DNA of 64,000 nt from Reichenbachiella sp. (GCF_033344935.1 NZ_JAWPMM010000001.1:661001-725000), one strand, 5' to 3'; counted from the first letter of the stretch, positions 1-8,049 are shown. Numbers and translations are program-made. The notes: a model not told the origin generated them from the letters alone.

Positions 1-54
1 AAAATCATCCATGATTTCTTCTTTGAGTGAGCGCTGTTTGAGAAAGTCGAACAT
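1..54 (-). CDS. N-terminus of a probable methyltransferase (cut by window edge)
   Basis: Only the first 18 codons are inside the window, reading MFDFLKQRSLKEEIMDDF from an ATG at 54-52. The start lies four bases after the TAA stop of the type III polyketide synthase on the same strand, so the two are almost certainly co-transcribed and may be translationally coupled. In Bacteroidota, type III synthases are often followed by a class I methyltransferase, and an opening rich in charged residues ending in EIMDD fits my memory of that family. No catalytic motif is visible in this fragment, so the function is inferred from context. Confidence 0.45.
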   Translation of the reverse strand, partial: MFDFLKQRSLKEEIMDDF

Positions 55-58
55 GGTC

Positions 59-1156
59 TTAAACGGTTTTGAACAATAGACTTTCAAGGGTGAGGCCTGG
101 CCCGAATGCAAAGGAGAGAATTTTTTTATTAGGCTGGGATTTTAGTGGCGACCAAACTTGATTGAGTACAAATAGAACAGTTGGTGAAGACATATTACCA
201 TGATTTTTCAAAATTTCATAAGCCTGATGGTTCTGTGTTTTAGTAATTCCCAATTGGTTTTCTATGGCTTCTAGTATTTTCTTGCCGCCAGGGTGAATAG
301 CATATGCATCTATGTCAGTCAGCGCTAAATTGTTCTTAGCTAACAAATCAGAGGTAAGCTTTTGGATTCCACCCTCGATAATTTTTGGCACGTAGGAGGT
401 CAACGCCATTTCAAAACCAAAGTCTCCAATTTGCCATGCCATATCATTTTGGCCGCTTATAAAAAGTTGACTGGCTGAATGCATAACTTCAAGTGCTGGT
501 TTATTTTTTTGAAGTTGACCTGAAACAACCACAGCAGCCGCACCATCCGCGAATAGTGAGTGAGCGAGAAGATTGTCCTCAGTTTGTTCTTTTTGGAGAT
601 GTAAACTGCAAAGCTCAACACTTACGATCAAAACCTTGGCTTCTGGGCTATTGTCACAAATTTCTTTGGATAGATTAATCGCATTCATGGCTGCATAGCA
701 ACCCATAAAGTTGAGGCTATTTCTTCTAATGTCTGAGGCTAGATTGAGTGCTTTGATTAGATCAACATCTAAGCCTGGTGCGTACATACCGGTGCAGCTT
801 ACAGTAATTAAGTGAGTAAATTCTGACAATTGATGATTGTTGTCCAAACAGTCCGTGATGGCCGAAATAGCCAGTGGCAGCGCTTCTTGTCGGTAGATAT
901 TCATGCGTTTCTGCGTGCTTGGGAATGGACTTAGATTTTCCTCATTAGAATAGAAGGTGAATGTACCTGGTTGTTTTTTGTAATCATCTAGTACAGAATA
1001 CCGGTGTTTAATACCAGTAGCCCGGTATAAGACTTTAACTTTTTTATGTTGGTTAGCGTCTTCAGTCAAATGGTCGCACATAAACTGTGCGAGATCCTCT
1101 TGAGAGTAACGATTGGCCGGATTGGCTGTTCCTATAGCTGTGATGTAAGCGCCCAT
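59..1156 (-). CDS. Type III polyketide synthase (chalcone/stilbene synthase superfamily)
   Basis: A 365-residue thiolase-fold enzyme, the usual length for a type III polyketide synthase. These homodimeric cytoplasmic enzymes extend an acyl-CoA starter with malonyl-CoA and cyclise the product. The catalytic triad is visible: Cys121 in VSCTGMYAPG, His288 in AIHPGG and Asn321 in HGNMSS. The C-terminal GPG loop (FGPGLTLESL) is also present. FabH-type synthases share Cys-His-Asn, but the SCTGMYAPG block and the absence of an ACP-binding signature favour type III. The next gene on the strand starts four bases downstream and is probably a methyltransferase. A UbiA prenyltransferase diverges from the 110-bp upstream gap. 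Starter unit and product cannot be predicted. Confidence 0.88.
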   Translation of the reverse strand: MGAYITAIGTANPANRYSQEDLAQFMCDHLTEDANQHKKVKVLYRATGIKHRYSVLDDYKKQPGTFTFYSNEENLSPFPSTQKRMNIYRQEALPLAISAITDCLDNNHQLSEFTHLITVSCTGMYAPGLDVDLIKALNLASDIRRNSLNFMGCYAAMNAINLSKEICDNSPEAKVLIVSVELCSLHLQKEQTEDNLLAHSLFADGAAAVVVSGQLQKNKPALEVMHSASQLFISGQNDMAWQIGDFGFEMALTSYVPKIIEGGIQKLTSDLLAKNNLALTDIDAYAIHPGGKKILEAIENQLGITKTQNHQAYEILKNHGNMSSPTVLFVLNQVWSPLKSQPNKKILSFAFGPGLTLESLLFKTV

Positions 1157-1266
1157 TTTCTAAAGTGGAAAATAGCGAAAATTTGGGATTCGAACGAATG
1201 ATTAAAATGGTAGAATCGGAAACGGATTAGACAAGCATTTAATAAATTGTTGCGAAAAGGCATACA

Positions 1267-2127
1267 ATGACCAAATCCACATTTTTACACCTTCGTTTTC
1301 CATTTTCTTTTTTTCTGTTACCTGTTTTCGTTTTCGGAGTAGCAATAGCTCAGCCGGAGGATTGGACCCGAATAGCGTTGGTGTTTTTTATTCTTCATTT
1401 TCTGCTATATCCTGCGAGTAATGGATACAATTCCTACTTCGATCAAGATGAGGGAAGTATTGGTGGATTGGAGCACCCACCGGAAGCAACGAAGAACTTA
1501 TATGGTTGGTCGCTGATTTTGGATTTGCTGGCGCTAGGACTTGGACTATTAATTGATTGGAGGTTTAGTGGTTTGCTTTTAATCTATGGGCTGGTATCCA
1601 AAGCTTATAGTCATCCTTTAATTAGACTCAAGAAGCGACCAATTCTGGGATGGCTGGCAGTAGGTGTTTTTCAGGGTTATTTTACATTTCTCATGACGGT
1701 TTTCGGAGTTTCTACTTATCACATTGATCTATTTGATTGGCAATGGCAACTTCCTGCGCTGTTGAGTTCGATGTTACTTCTGGGTAGTTATCCTATGACG
1801 CAGATCTATCAGCACAAGGAGGATGAAGAACGAGGAGACATTACCATAAGTTTGAAGCTCGGCATCTTAGGAACCTTCTATTTTACAGGCGCATTCTTTT
1901 TTATTTCAACTTTAGGATTTATTTACTATTTCACGGAAACCCATTCGCCCCAGACTGGTCTTTTGTTTATCATTCTTATGCTTCCAGTAGTAGGTTATTT
2001 CTTTTATTGGTTTTTAATAGTGCGAAAAGATGCCAACAAAGCAGATTTTAGACATACCATGCGATTAAACTTGGTGTCTGCTTTGATGTTGAATCTGTTT
2101 TTCTTGATTTTTGCCTTGAATCTTTAA
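1267..2127 (+). CDS. UbiA-family prenyltransferase
   Basis: A 286-residue integral membrane protein with about eight hydrophobic segments. UbiA enzymes transfer a prenyl chain from a polyprenyl diphosphate to an aromatic or similar acceptor. Both Asp-rich motifs that bind Mg-diphosphate are present: NSYFDQDEG at about residues 55-63 and KEDEERGD at 184-191. The family's YSHP...LKKRPILGW segment follows at about 114-130. It is not an obvious MenA or UbiA orthologue. Because it diverges from a type III polyketide synthase, I infer that it may prenylate that enzyme's phenolic product. The sigma-factor gene begins 8 bp after its stop. Confidence 0.8.
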   Translation: MTKSTFLHLRFPFSFFLLPVFVFGVAIAQPEDWTRIALVFFILHFLLYPASNGYNSYFDQDEGSIGGLEHPPEATKNLYGWSLILDLLALGLGLLIDWRFSGLLLIYGLVSKAYSHPLIRLKKRPILGWLAVGVFQGYFTFLMTVFGVSTYHIDLFDWQWQLPALLSSMLLLGSYPMTQIYQHKEDEERGDITISLKLGILGTFYFTGAFFFISTLGFIYYFTETHSPQTGLLFIILMLPVVGYFFYWFLIVRKDANKADFRHTMRLNLVSALMLNLFFLIFALNL

Positions 2128-2135
2128 AAGACTCA

Positions 2136-2717
2136 ATGCCTACCATACCCATTCAAAACAATCTGGACCAAAACTTCAAAGACTTATATTTTGAGTTTTA
2201 TGAAGCTGCCCTGCGTACGGCTATGTATGTGCTGAAACGACAGGATGCAGCGGAAGACGTCGTTCAGAATGTTTTTCTCAAACTTTGGGACAAACGAGGG
2301 CAATTGGACCAACTCAACAATCCAAAAGCTTACATCATGCAGATGGCCAGGAATGGAGCCCTGGATGTAGTCAAAAAAGGAGATTACTTGGGAGAAGAAT
2401 TTATCCCGTTAGAGTTTGAGGAAGATTTAGCCGATACCAATATTGAGCACGATGATATGCGTAAAGCCATTGAGCAGGCTGTTGGACAATTGAGCCCTAA
2501 GTGCAGATTGGTTTTTTCCCTGAGTCGATTTGAAGGATTAACCAATCCAGAGATAGCGGAGCATTTGGATGTTTCTATCCGAACCGTAGAAACACAAATT
2601 TCTAATGCGCTCAAAAGTTTTAGGACAGACTTACGCCATTACTTTATAGAGTTTTTAGGCTGGGGCCTTCTTGTTGGAAGTCAATGGATTGATAAAGGGT
2701 CAGAATTATTTTTGTAA
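2136..2717 (+). CDS. ECF RNA polymerase sigma factor (FecI-like)
   Basis: A 193-residue sigma-70 family protein with only regions 2 and 4. Region 2 is about residues 15-85 (EDVVQNVFLKLWDKR and the following helices). Region 4 is about 125-175 and contains the helix-turn-helix SIRTVETQISNALK, which reads the -35 element. Bacteroidota encode many such factors next to a FecR anti-sigma factor and a TonB-dependent receptor, and both follow here. The expected role is transcription of the downstream receptor when the receptor senses its ligand. The ATG lies 8 bp after the UbiA stop, so read-through from that gene is possible. Confidence 0.9.
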   Translation: MPTIPIQNNLDQNFKDLYFEFYEAALRTAMYVLKRQDAAEDVVQNVFLKLWDKRGQLDQLNNPKAYIMQMARNGALDVVKKGDYLGEEFIPLEFEEDLADTNIEHDDMRKAIEQAVGQLSPKCRLVFSLSRFEGLTNPEIAEHLDVSIRTVETQISNALKSFRTDLRHYFIEFLGWGLLVGSQWIDKGSELFL

Positions 2718-2775
2718 TGTTTTACGTGTTTTAACAATTGGTTCGTCTTAGTATCGAGTCCCAAAGGTTAAAAAC

Positions 2776-3756
2776 ATGAATGATCAGAAATTTTTCGACC
2801 GCTGTGCCCAGAAACTATCTGGAGCCTTTACATCTGAAGAAGAATCGAAGTTTTACGATTACCTGGAGAACAATCCAGATCAAAAGAACGCTTTTCATGA
2901 TTTTGAAAAGCAATGGGAGACAAGTGGTAAGCTTAAGCTTAAATATGAAGCTGACCCGCAGCTAGCATGGGAGAAGTTTTCCGAACTTAAATCTGACGAC
3001 CAGCCTACCACCGTACGGTGGATTCATTTTGCCACCCGTCTGGCAGCTATGATTTTGCTGACTGTTGGTTTAGGGTTCTTAATTCGTGAATTCGGAAAAA
3101 ATGAACCCTATCACTACGCAACTTTTGAGGGCGAAACTAAATGGGTTGTATTACCAGATAGTAGTAGAATCAAATTGAATGAATCTACACTACTTACAGT
3201 TGCTTCTGATTTTAACATGGAAGAAAGGAATGTTTCTCTAAAGGGAGAAGCTTTTTTTGAAATTTCCAGAGATGAATCCAAACCGTTTATCATTCAGACC
3301 GAAGGAGCCAAAACACAGGTGTTGGGAACTTCTTTCAATATTCGAGCTATCGAAGAGGAGGATAATGTTGAAATATATGTGGTAAGCGGGAAAGTTTCTT
3401 TTTCAGCCAAAGATTCAGAACTCATTCTTACTCAAGGAATGGCGGCAAATTTTGATAAATCCAACGATCTACTGGCGCTTGAAGAAAATCAAGCCAATGC
3501 ATTGGCCTGGCACGTCAATTCTCTCGAATTCAAGGACGCTCCATTGGACAAGGTCTTTGCCGATCTCGAGAATTATTTTGACGTTGAAATAGTCATTGCC
3601 AATAACAAAATAAAAAACTGCCGCTTCACGGGCGAATTCAAAAAGCCGAAACTAAAAGAAATATTGAAGGTGATAGCCATTTCTATCGGTATTACTCACA
3701 CCGAAAACAATAATAGCTATACCATTCAAGGAGAGGGTTGCTCTCCACAACCATAG
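2776..3756 (+). CDS. FecR-family anti-sigma factor with C-terminal DUF4974 domain
   Basis: A 326-residue inner-membrane regulator. Residues 1-80 form a cytoplasmic region that would bind the sigma factor, residues 83-103 are the single membrane span (IHFATRLAAMILLTVGLGFL), and about 115-205 is the periplasmic FecR domain (GETKWVVLPDSSRIKLN and on). About 250-320 matches the DUF4974 domain, which is thought to contact the receptor's signalling domain. It lies between its cognate sigma factor and a TonB-dependent receptor whose frame is open across its stop codon. The expected role is to hold the sigma factor inactive, or assist it, according to the receptor's signal. Confidence 0.9.
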   Translation: MNDQKFFDRCAQKLSGAFTSEEESKFYDYLENNPDQKNAFHDFEKQWETSGKLKLKYEADPQLAWEKFSELKSDDQPTTVRWIHFATRLAAMILLTVGLGFLIREFGKNEPYHYATFEGETKWVVLPDSSRIKLNESTLLTVASDFNMEERNVSLKGEAFFEISRDESKPFIIQTEGAKTQVLGTSFNIRAIEEEDNVEIYVVSGKVSFSAKDSELILTQGMAANFDKSNDLLALEENQANALAWHVNSLEFKDAPLDKVFADLENYFDVEIVIANNKIKNCRFTGEFKKPKLKEILKVIAISIGITHTENNNSYTIQGEGCSPQP

Positions 3757-3785
3757 TCAAATACTCAAAACAATATCTTAAACCA

Positions 3786-6377
3786 ATGAACAAATATTAT
3801 TATTTGGCCTTGCTATGCCTGTTTTCTACAGGAAGTGTGCTGGCACAGGAAAAAACTGATTTAAAGATTAATACCTATTTTCATGAACTTCCGCTAGAAA
3901 AGGTTCTAACCTATTTGGAAGAGCAATCAGATTACACCTTCTCCTATAGCTCTAGTGCTATACCCTTAGATGAAAAAGTAACACTTAAAGAACAAGATAT
4001 TTCCTTCTGGTATGCACTAGATGAATCGTTAAAATATTTGCCTGTTTCTTACGAAGTGGTAAATCAAAATATTGTACTAAAGTATAATGAATTGACTCAA
4101 ACGATTCGGGGTACTATTCTAGACAAGGACACAAAACAGCCCATTTTTGGCGCAACCGTAATGGTTGTTGGCTCGGATCCTTTGATAGGAGCCACAACGG
4201 ATATGAATGGCAATTATCGATTGACCAATGTGCCTGTTGGCCGATTGACGCTACACTATGGCTATTTGGGTTATGAAGAAGGCGCAATTCCCAATGTACT
4301 ATTAGGTTCTGGTAAGGAGCTGATATTGGATGTGGAGTTGGTCGAATCTGTGATAAAGATGGAAGAAATCGTGGTGAGTGCCACTGGCATTGGGTCACAG
4401 CCGCTCAACGAAATGGGTATGATCAGTGGGAGATCATTTACTGTTGAGGAAACCAAAAGATACCCCATAAGTATTGGTGATCCCATGAGACTGGCTTCTT
4501 CTTTTGCTGGCGTCATGGGAACTGACGACGACTCTAATGAAATTGTGATTCGAGGGAATAGTCCTCGAGGTATACTTTGGAAAATGGAAGGTGTTGAAAT
4601 TCCCAATCCCAATCACTTTTCCAGCGAAGGGGCTTCTTCTGGAGGGATCAGTATGTTTAGCACACAGGTTATTTCTAGATCAGACTTTTATACTGGTGCG
4701 TTTGCGCCGATTTATGGAAATGTGCTTTCTGGTGTATTTGATATCAATTTGAGAAAAGGAAATAATGAAAAGCATGAGCATACAGTTCAGGCCGGATTGT
4801 TAGGAATAGACCTTTCTTCAGAAGGACCAATTAGTAAATCTTCGGGTAGCTCTTATTTGTTCAATTATCGATATTCTACCCTATCTATTCTGAGTGACCT
4901 TGGTGTTGTAGAAATAGATGAGAATGAAAAGAATACCTTTCAGGATTTAGCTTTCAAAGTAAATTTTCCAACTGAGAACATGGGGACCTTCTCTGTTTTT
5001 GGCATGGGCGGACTAAGCAAATATTCGAGGACCGGCGAGGGGTTTCGAGAAGATATTGAAAAATACAATATGGGTGTAATTGGTGTATCTAATGATCTGA
5101 TCCTCAATAGTAGTACATTTTTAAAGACTAATGTATCTGTCTCAGGGACTGAGGTTGGGAATGATGAGTTCGTGAAATATCAACAAGACACCATTAATGT
5201 GGATTATAATAATCTTGAATCATTCAAGAAAAGCTATACCAGGGGGTCAGTCATCTTGAACAAAAAGTTTAATTCCCGGCATATTTTAGAATTAGGAACT
5301 GTTATTAGTTGGTTGGATTATGATTTTGTAGAGCGGGAGCATAACATTAATAATGCAGATCCTTTTGTTGATCTGGTTTTGTTTAATGATGAAGGCGCTT
5401 CAGGTACTCAACAAGCTTTTGTGTCATGGAAGTTTAGAATTACCGAGAAGCTGAGTCTGGTTAATGGCTTACACTATTTCAGGTTTAGTTTTACAGGAGA
5501 GGATTCGTGGGAGCCTCGCTCAAGTCTCAAGTGGCAATTCAGAGAGAATCAATCTATCACTGCCGGTTTTGGTATGCATAGTAGATTGGAGTCTTTGGAG
5601 TATTACCTCGGAAATCATATCAACAGCGATGGCACTACCGTTGACAACAATCCTAATCTGGGCATGTCCAAAGCCAATCATTTCGTTTTGGGCTATGATC
5701 GGGTGTTAGGGCCAAGTTTATACTTTAAAACTGAAGTGTACTATCAACATCTCTATAATATTCCTATTTCTAACAACCCTGCTTTTGGTTGGTATTCGTC
5801 GATCAATTCTTCGGATGACTATTCAACAATCCCACTTGTAAATGAGGGCACTGGAGAAAACTACGGAATAGAAATGACGCTGGATAAACGATTTTCTAGA
5901 AACTACTATTTTATGGTCAATGGTTCCATTTTCGAATCCAAATACAAAGGCGGAGATGAAATTGAGAGAAACTCCAGATTCAATGGCAATTTCACTTATC
6001 ATGGTTTGGGAGGTAAGGAATGGAAGGTTGGTAAGAACGGGAAAAACAATATCCTTGGTGTAAGCGCTAAAATTTCTTATGCTGGAAATAAGCGGCTAAT
6101 TCCTATTGATTTAGAAGAATCAATAGATCAAGGCCGACAAGTGAATGATTTTGATCGTGCTTTTGAAGAACGAGCGCCCGATTATTTTAGGTTTGATTTG
6201 CAAATTAGCTATCGAAAAAACAGAGCTAAATCTACTTCCGAATGGCGACTGGATCTACAAAATGTAACAGGACGAATGAACTATGGAGAACAGTATTACA
6301 ATGATGGTTTGCAGCAGATTGTTCAGGAGGATCAGATTGGATTAATACCCGTACTCAGTTACCGAATTGAATTTTAG
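3786..6377 (+). CDS. TonB-dependent outer-membrane receptor with STN and carboxypeptidase-like domains
   Basis: A receptor of 863 residues counted from the ATG at 3786. That start puts a clear signal peptide (MNKYYYLALLCLFSTGSVLA) first. The upstream in-frame ATG at 3738 overlaps fecR and would add 16 unlikely residues. Domains in order are an STN signalling domain just after the signal peptide (LEKVLTYLEEQSDYTFSYSS), a CarboxypepD_reg-like beta-sandwich (IRGTILDKDTKQPIFGATV), a plug domain and a beta barrel ending in an aromatic residue (SYRIEF). STN receptors relay ligand binding to FecR, encoded immediately upstream. There is no SusD partner, so the substrate (siderophore, peptide or other) is unknown. 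Confidence 0.88.
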   Translation: MNKYYYLALLCLFSTGSVLAQEKTDLKINTYFHELPLEKVLTYLEEQSDYTFSYSSSAIPLDEKVTLKEQDISFWYALDESLKYLPVSYEVVNQNIVLKYNELTQTIRGTILDKDTKQPIFGATVMVVGSDPLIGATTDMNGNYRLTNVPVGRLTLHYGYLGYEEGAIPNVLLGSGKELILDVELVESVIKMEEIVVSATGIGSQPLNEMGMISGRSFTVEETKRYPISIGDPMRLASSFAGVMGTDDDSNEIVIRGNSPRGILWKMEGVEIPNPNHFSSEGASSGGISMFSTQVISRSDFYTGAFAPIYGNVLSGVFDINLRKGNNEKHEHTVQAGLLGIDLSSEGPISKSSGSSYLFNYRYSTLSILSDLGVVEIDENEKNTFQDLAFKVNFPTENMGTFSVFGMGGLSKYSRTGEGFREDIEKYNMGVIGVSNDLILNSSTFLKTNVSVSGTEVGNDEFVKYQQDTINVDYNNLESFKKSYTRGSVILNKKFNSRHILELGTVISWLDYDFVEREHNINNADPFVDLVLFNDEGASGTQQAFVSWKFRITEKLSLVNGLHYFRFSFTGEDSWEPRSSLKWQFRENQSITAGFGMHSRLESLEYYLGNHINSDGTTVDNNPNLGMSKANHFVLGYDRVLGPSLYFKTEVYYQHLYNIPISNNPAFGWYSSINSSDDYSTIPLVNEGTGENYGIEMTLDKRFSRNYYFMVNGSIFESKYKGGDEIERNSRFNGNFTYHGLGGKEWKVGKNGKNNILGVSAKISYAGNKRLIPIDLEESIDQGRQVNDFDRAFEERAPDYFRFDLQISYRKNRAKSTSEWRLDLQNVTGRMNYGEQYYNDGLQQIVQEDQIGLIPVLSYRIEF

Positions 6378-6384
6378 CAACTAA

Positions 6385-6416
6385 TTGATAATCACTTCAA
6401 AATTTATTTAAATTTG
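6385..6416 (+). promoter_or_regulatory. Candidate promoter for the tRNA-Pro transcript
   Basis: TTG at 6385-6387 is followed after 21 bp by TAAATTTG at 6409-6416. This matches the Bacteroidota consensus TTG-N(17-23)-TAnnTTTG used by the primary sigma factor. Transcription would start just downstream and run through the tRNA-like relic and tRNA-Pro to the terminator at 6591. The assignment rests on consensus matching only. Confidence 0.5.
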
Positions 6417-6442
6417 CCACCCCAAATACATATTCAGGAAGT

Positions 6443-6490
6443 GGCGAACGTCGCCCGGCGCAGTCCGGTAGCGCATCGTTTCGATACCCT
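6443..6490 (+). pseudogene. tRNA-like relic sharing the D-arm of the adjacent tRNA-Pro
   Basis: Bases 6457-6475 (GGCGCAGTCCGGTAGCGCA) are identical over 19 nt to 6514-6532, which is the D-arm region of the tRNA-Pro 57 bp downstream. The bases before it do not form the same acceptor stem. No anticodon arm or T-arm matching the tRNA follows, only a short ATCG/CGAT inverted repeat. It is best read as a decayed or partial tandem copy of the tRNA gene that would lie in its precursor transcript. A functional leader element is an alternative. Confidence 0.45.
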
Positions 6491-6505
6491 GTTTTGTTAC
6501 TAATT

Positions 6506-6579
6506 CGGGATGTGGCGCAGTCCGGTAGCGCACCACGTTAGGGACGTGGGGGTCGCAGGTTCAAATCCTGTCATTCCGA
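6506..6579 (+). tRNA. tRNA-Pro (anticodon AGG)
   Basis: A complete 74-nt cloverleaf can be folded by eye. The acceptor stem is CGGGATG/CATTCCG with one G-U pair. The D-stem is GCGC/GCGC. The anticodon stem is CCACG/CGTGG around the loop TTAGGGA. The T-stem is GCAGG/CCTGT with loop TTCAAAT. The discriminator base is A at 6579, and CCA is not encoded. Proline identity elements (C1-G72, A73, G35, G36, and G37 next to the anticodon) are all present. Position 34 reads A, giving AGG, which is unusual for bacteria and would need deamination to inosine for wide decoding. Confidence 0.9.
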
Positions 6580-6590
6580 CTATAAAGATG

Positions 6591-6618
6591 AAGGCAGTCA
6601 GCAATGGCTGCCTTTTTT
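6591..6618 (+). terminator. Rho-independent terminator after tRNA-Pro
   Basis: The stem AAGGCAG (6591-6597) pairs with CTGCCTT (6608-6614) across a 10-base loop, and the T-run continues to 6618. It sits 11 bases after the tRNA 3' end and before the next protein gene, so it ends the tRNA transcript. Confidence 0.8.
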
Positions 6619-6669
6619 ATATTAGAATAAGTTTATAAGTTCTAATTTGGATTAACGTTTAGACCTATC

Positions 6670-7152
6670 ATGAAAAAAATGTTATTGACACTGTGCTTAG
6701 CAATCTTTATGAGCTCTTATAGTTTGGCACAAACAGATAATGCTATTGAAAAGACAAAAATCGGCTTGTTTAAAACTAAGGCGGCCTACAAAAAGTGTGG
6801 GATCACCATGACCAACGCGCAGTTTTTTAAGCTTATTGGCGAAGATTCGAATATGAGTGAATTTGTGAAGCCTCTGGCGATCAACTATATGGGAGATGCC
6901 TTGCTCACAGCAGCGTCAAGCGTATTAATTTTCTGGCCTATTGGTGAGCATATTGCGGGCAATGATGATCCTAATTGGACGCTAGCTTATATTGGGGCTG
7001 GCTGTGCACTATTGTCCATTCCATTCAAAAAGGGGTTTGAAAAAAATGCAGACAAAGCCATGAAATTTTATAACAATGGCTATCAGAAAGTCGCTGTAGA
7101 TTTTAGGCTGAACTTGAATGCCAATGGTTTGGGGTTGGCTATGAAATTTTAG
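6670..7152 (+). CDS. Secreted or membrane protein of unknown function
   Basis: 160 residues starting with a clear Sec signal peptide (MKKMLLTLCLAIFMSSYSLAQ, cleavage after the Ala). The middle (about residues 75-120) holds two hydrophobic stretches, ALLTAASSVLIFWPIGEHIAG and TLAYIGAGCALLSIPF, separated by a short polar turn. This suggests two membrane segments or a membrane-associated hairpin. The C-terminal third resembles a short barrel strand region (VAVDFRLNLNANGLGLAMKF). I do not recognise the family. It stands alone between a tRNA terminator and a repeat element and has no obvious partner. Confidence 0.75.
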   Translation: MKKMLLTLCLAIFMSSYSLAQTDNAIEKTKIGLFKTKAAYKKCGITMTNAQFFKLIGEDSNMSEFVKPLAINYMGDALLTAASSVLIFWPIGEHIAGNDDPNWTLAYIGAGCALLSIPFKKGFEKNADKAMKFYNNGYQKVAVDFRLNLNANGLGLAMKF

Positions 7153-7172
7153 AGTCATAGAAGTTCCTAAAT

Positions 7173-7303
7173 GGAGACGGTCTCAAAAATAACGGCACCT
7201 GTCAGGCTGAGGTACTCGAAGCCCCACTGACAGAAGCAGACTATGTTTCGACGTAGTTTAACTTGATAGAAATTCCAATAGGTCTTCTTTTGAGACAGGC
7301 TCC
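7173..7303. mobile_element. MITE-like element with imperfect 16-bp terminal inverted repeats
   Basis: The 131-bp stretch begins GGAGACGGTCTCAAAA (7173-7188) and ends TTTTGAGACAGGCTCC (7288-7303). As inverted repeats these match at 14 of 16 positions. Inside is a second palindrome: CTGTCAG (7199-7205) pairs with CTGACAG (7227-7233) around GGCTGAG/CTCGAAGCC, a pattern like the GTCAGGCTGAG...CGAAGCC dispersed repeats I remember from Bacteroidota genomes. It encodes no protein and fills most of the gap between two unrelated genes. No clear target-site duplication is visible, so mobility is inferred from the termini only. Confidence 0.5.
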
Positions 7304-7383
7304 TTTCTGTTCCGTTCGTGTAAATTTCAGAACCATAACTAGCTTGGAGCGTTTCTTTCTTTTTTTACTAATCAAATCATTGT

Positions 7384-7971
7384 ATGCGTACATTATTACT
7401 TTTTTTGGTGTGTCTTAGCGCTATTGCTAAGGCTCAGGACTCTACAGACTACTATTACAAAATACCAGAATACCCAGAAAGTTACAATGCTGGTACAGTG
7501 GCAGCTCGAATGGTAGATGGATTAGGTTTTAGGTACTATTGGGGTACGATAGGGTTGAAGGCCGAAGATTTGGCTTATCAACCATCTCCAGAAGCTAGAA
7601 CGGCTGCAGAAACCATTGATCATATTTATGAGCTTACCAATGTTTTGGTAAACGCTACGAAAAAACTGCCCAATGACTTTACAAAAGAGAATGAGGAAGA
7701 ATTGACCTTTGAAGAAAAAAGAGCCAAGACACTACAAAACATCAAAGAGGCGAGTGAGATTTTGAAGCAAAGCACGGCAGAAGATCTGGAGAGTTACAAG
7801 ATAATATTCATCAGTTCTAGAGGGCGTACAGAGTATCCATTCTGGAATCAGCTCAACGGTCCGTTGGCAGATGCCATCTGGCATGTTGGGCAAGTGGTGT
7901 CATTTAGACGGGCTTCAGGAAATCCGTTCAATTCGAACGTGAGTGTATTGAGGGGGAGACTGAAGGACTAA
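7384..7971 (+). CDS. Exported DinB-like protein
   Basis: 195 residues with a signal peptide (MRTLLLFLVCLSAIAKA) followed by a four-helix DinB/YfiT-type fold. The family's metal-binding histidines appear in ETIDHIYELTNVL and in the late helix DAIWHVGQVVSFRRASGNP. Members of this superfamily are metal-dependent thiol transferases or damage-induced proteins, mostly cytoplasmic. The exported version here is a variant I associate with Bacteroidota, and its substrate is unknown. It is a single-gene unit flanked by the repeat element upstream and an 82-bp gap downstream. Confidence 0.75.
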   Translation: MRTLLLFLVCLSAIAKAQDSTDYYYKIPEYPESYNAGTVAARMVDGLGFRYYWGTIGLKAEDLAYQPSPEARTAAETIDHIYELTNVLVNATKKLPNDFTKENEEELTFEEKRAKTLQNIKEASEILKQSTAEDLESYKIIFISSRGRTEYPFWNQLNGPLADAIWHVGQVVSFRRASGNPFNSNVSVLRGRLKD

Positions 7972-8041
7972 GGGTACTCAGTAAAAATACGGATTTTATT
8001 GTGATAGGACGTTAAGCTCGTGGTAGTTAGCCATTTTTTGA

Positions 8042-8049
8042 TAGTTTTG
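8042..8049 (+). promoter_or_regulatory. TAnnTTTG promoter element very close to the bestrophin start
   Basis: TAGTTTTG at 8042-8049 matches the Bacteroidota -7 element exactly and ends only four bases before the ATG at 8054. Transcription would therefore start at or next to the start codon. A matching upstream TTG at normal spacing is not evident, so support is partial. Confidence 0.35.

Noticed and set aside
3738..3785. Earlier ATG for the TonB-dependent receptor, overlapping fecR.
   Set aside because: It would place 16 residues ahead of a clear signal peptide that begins at the ATG at 3786.
4114..4612. Antisense open frames of about 95-113 codons inside the receptor gene.
   Set aside because: They lie opposite a well-supported coding sequence, and their proteins show no recognisable motif or signal.
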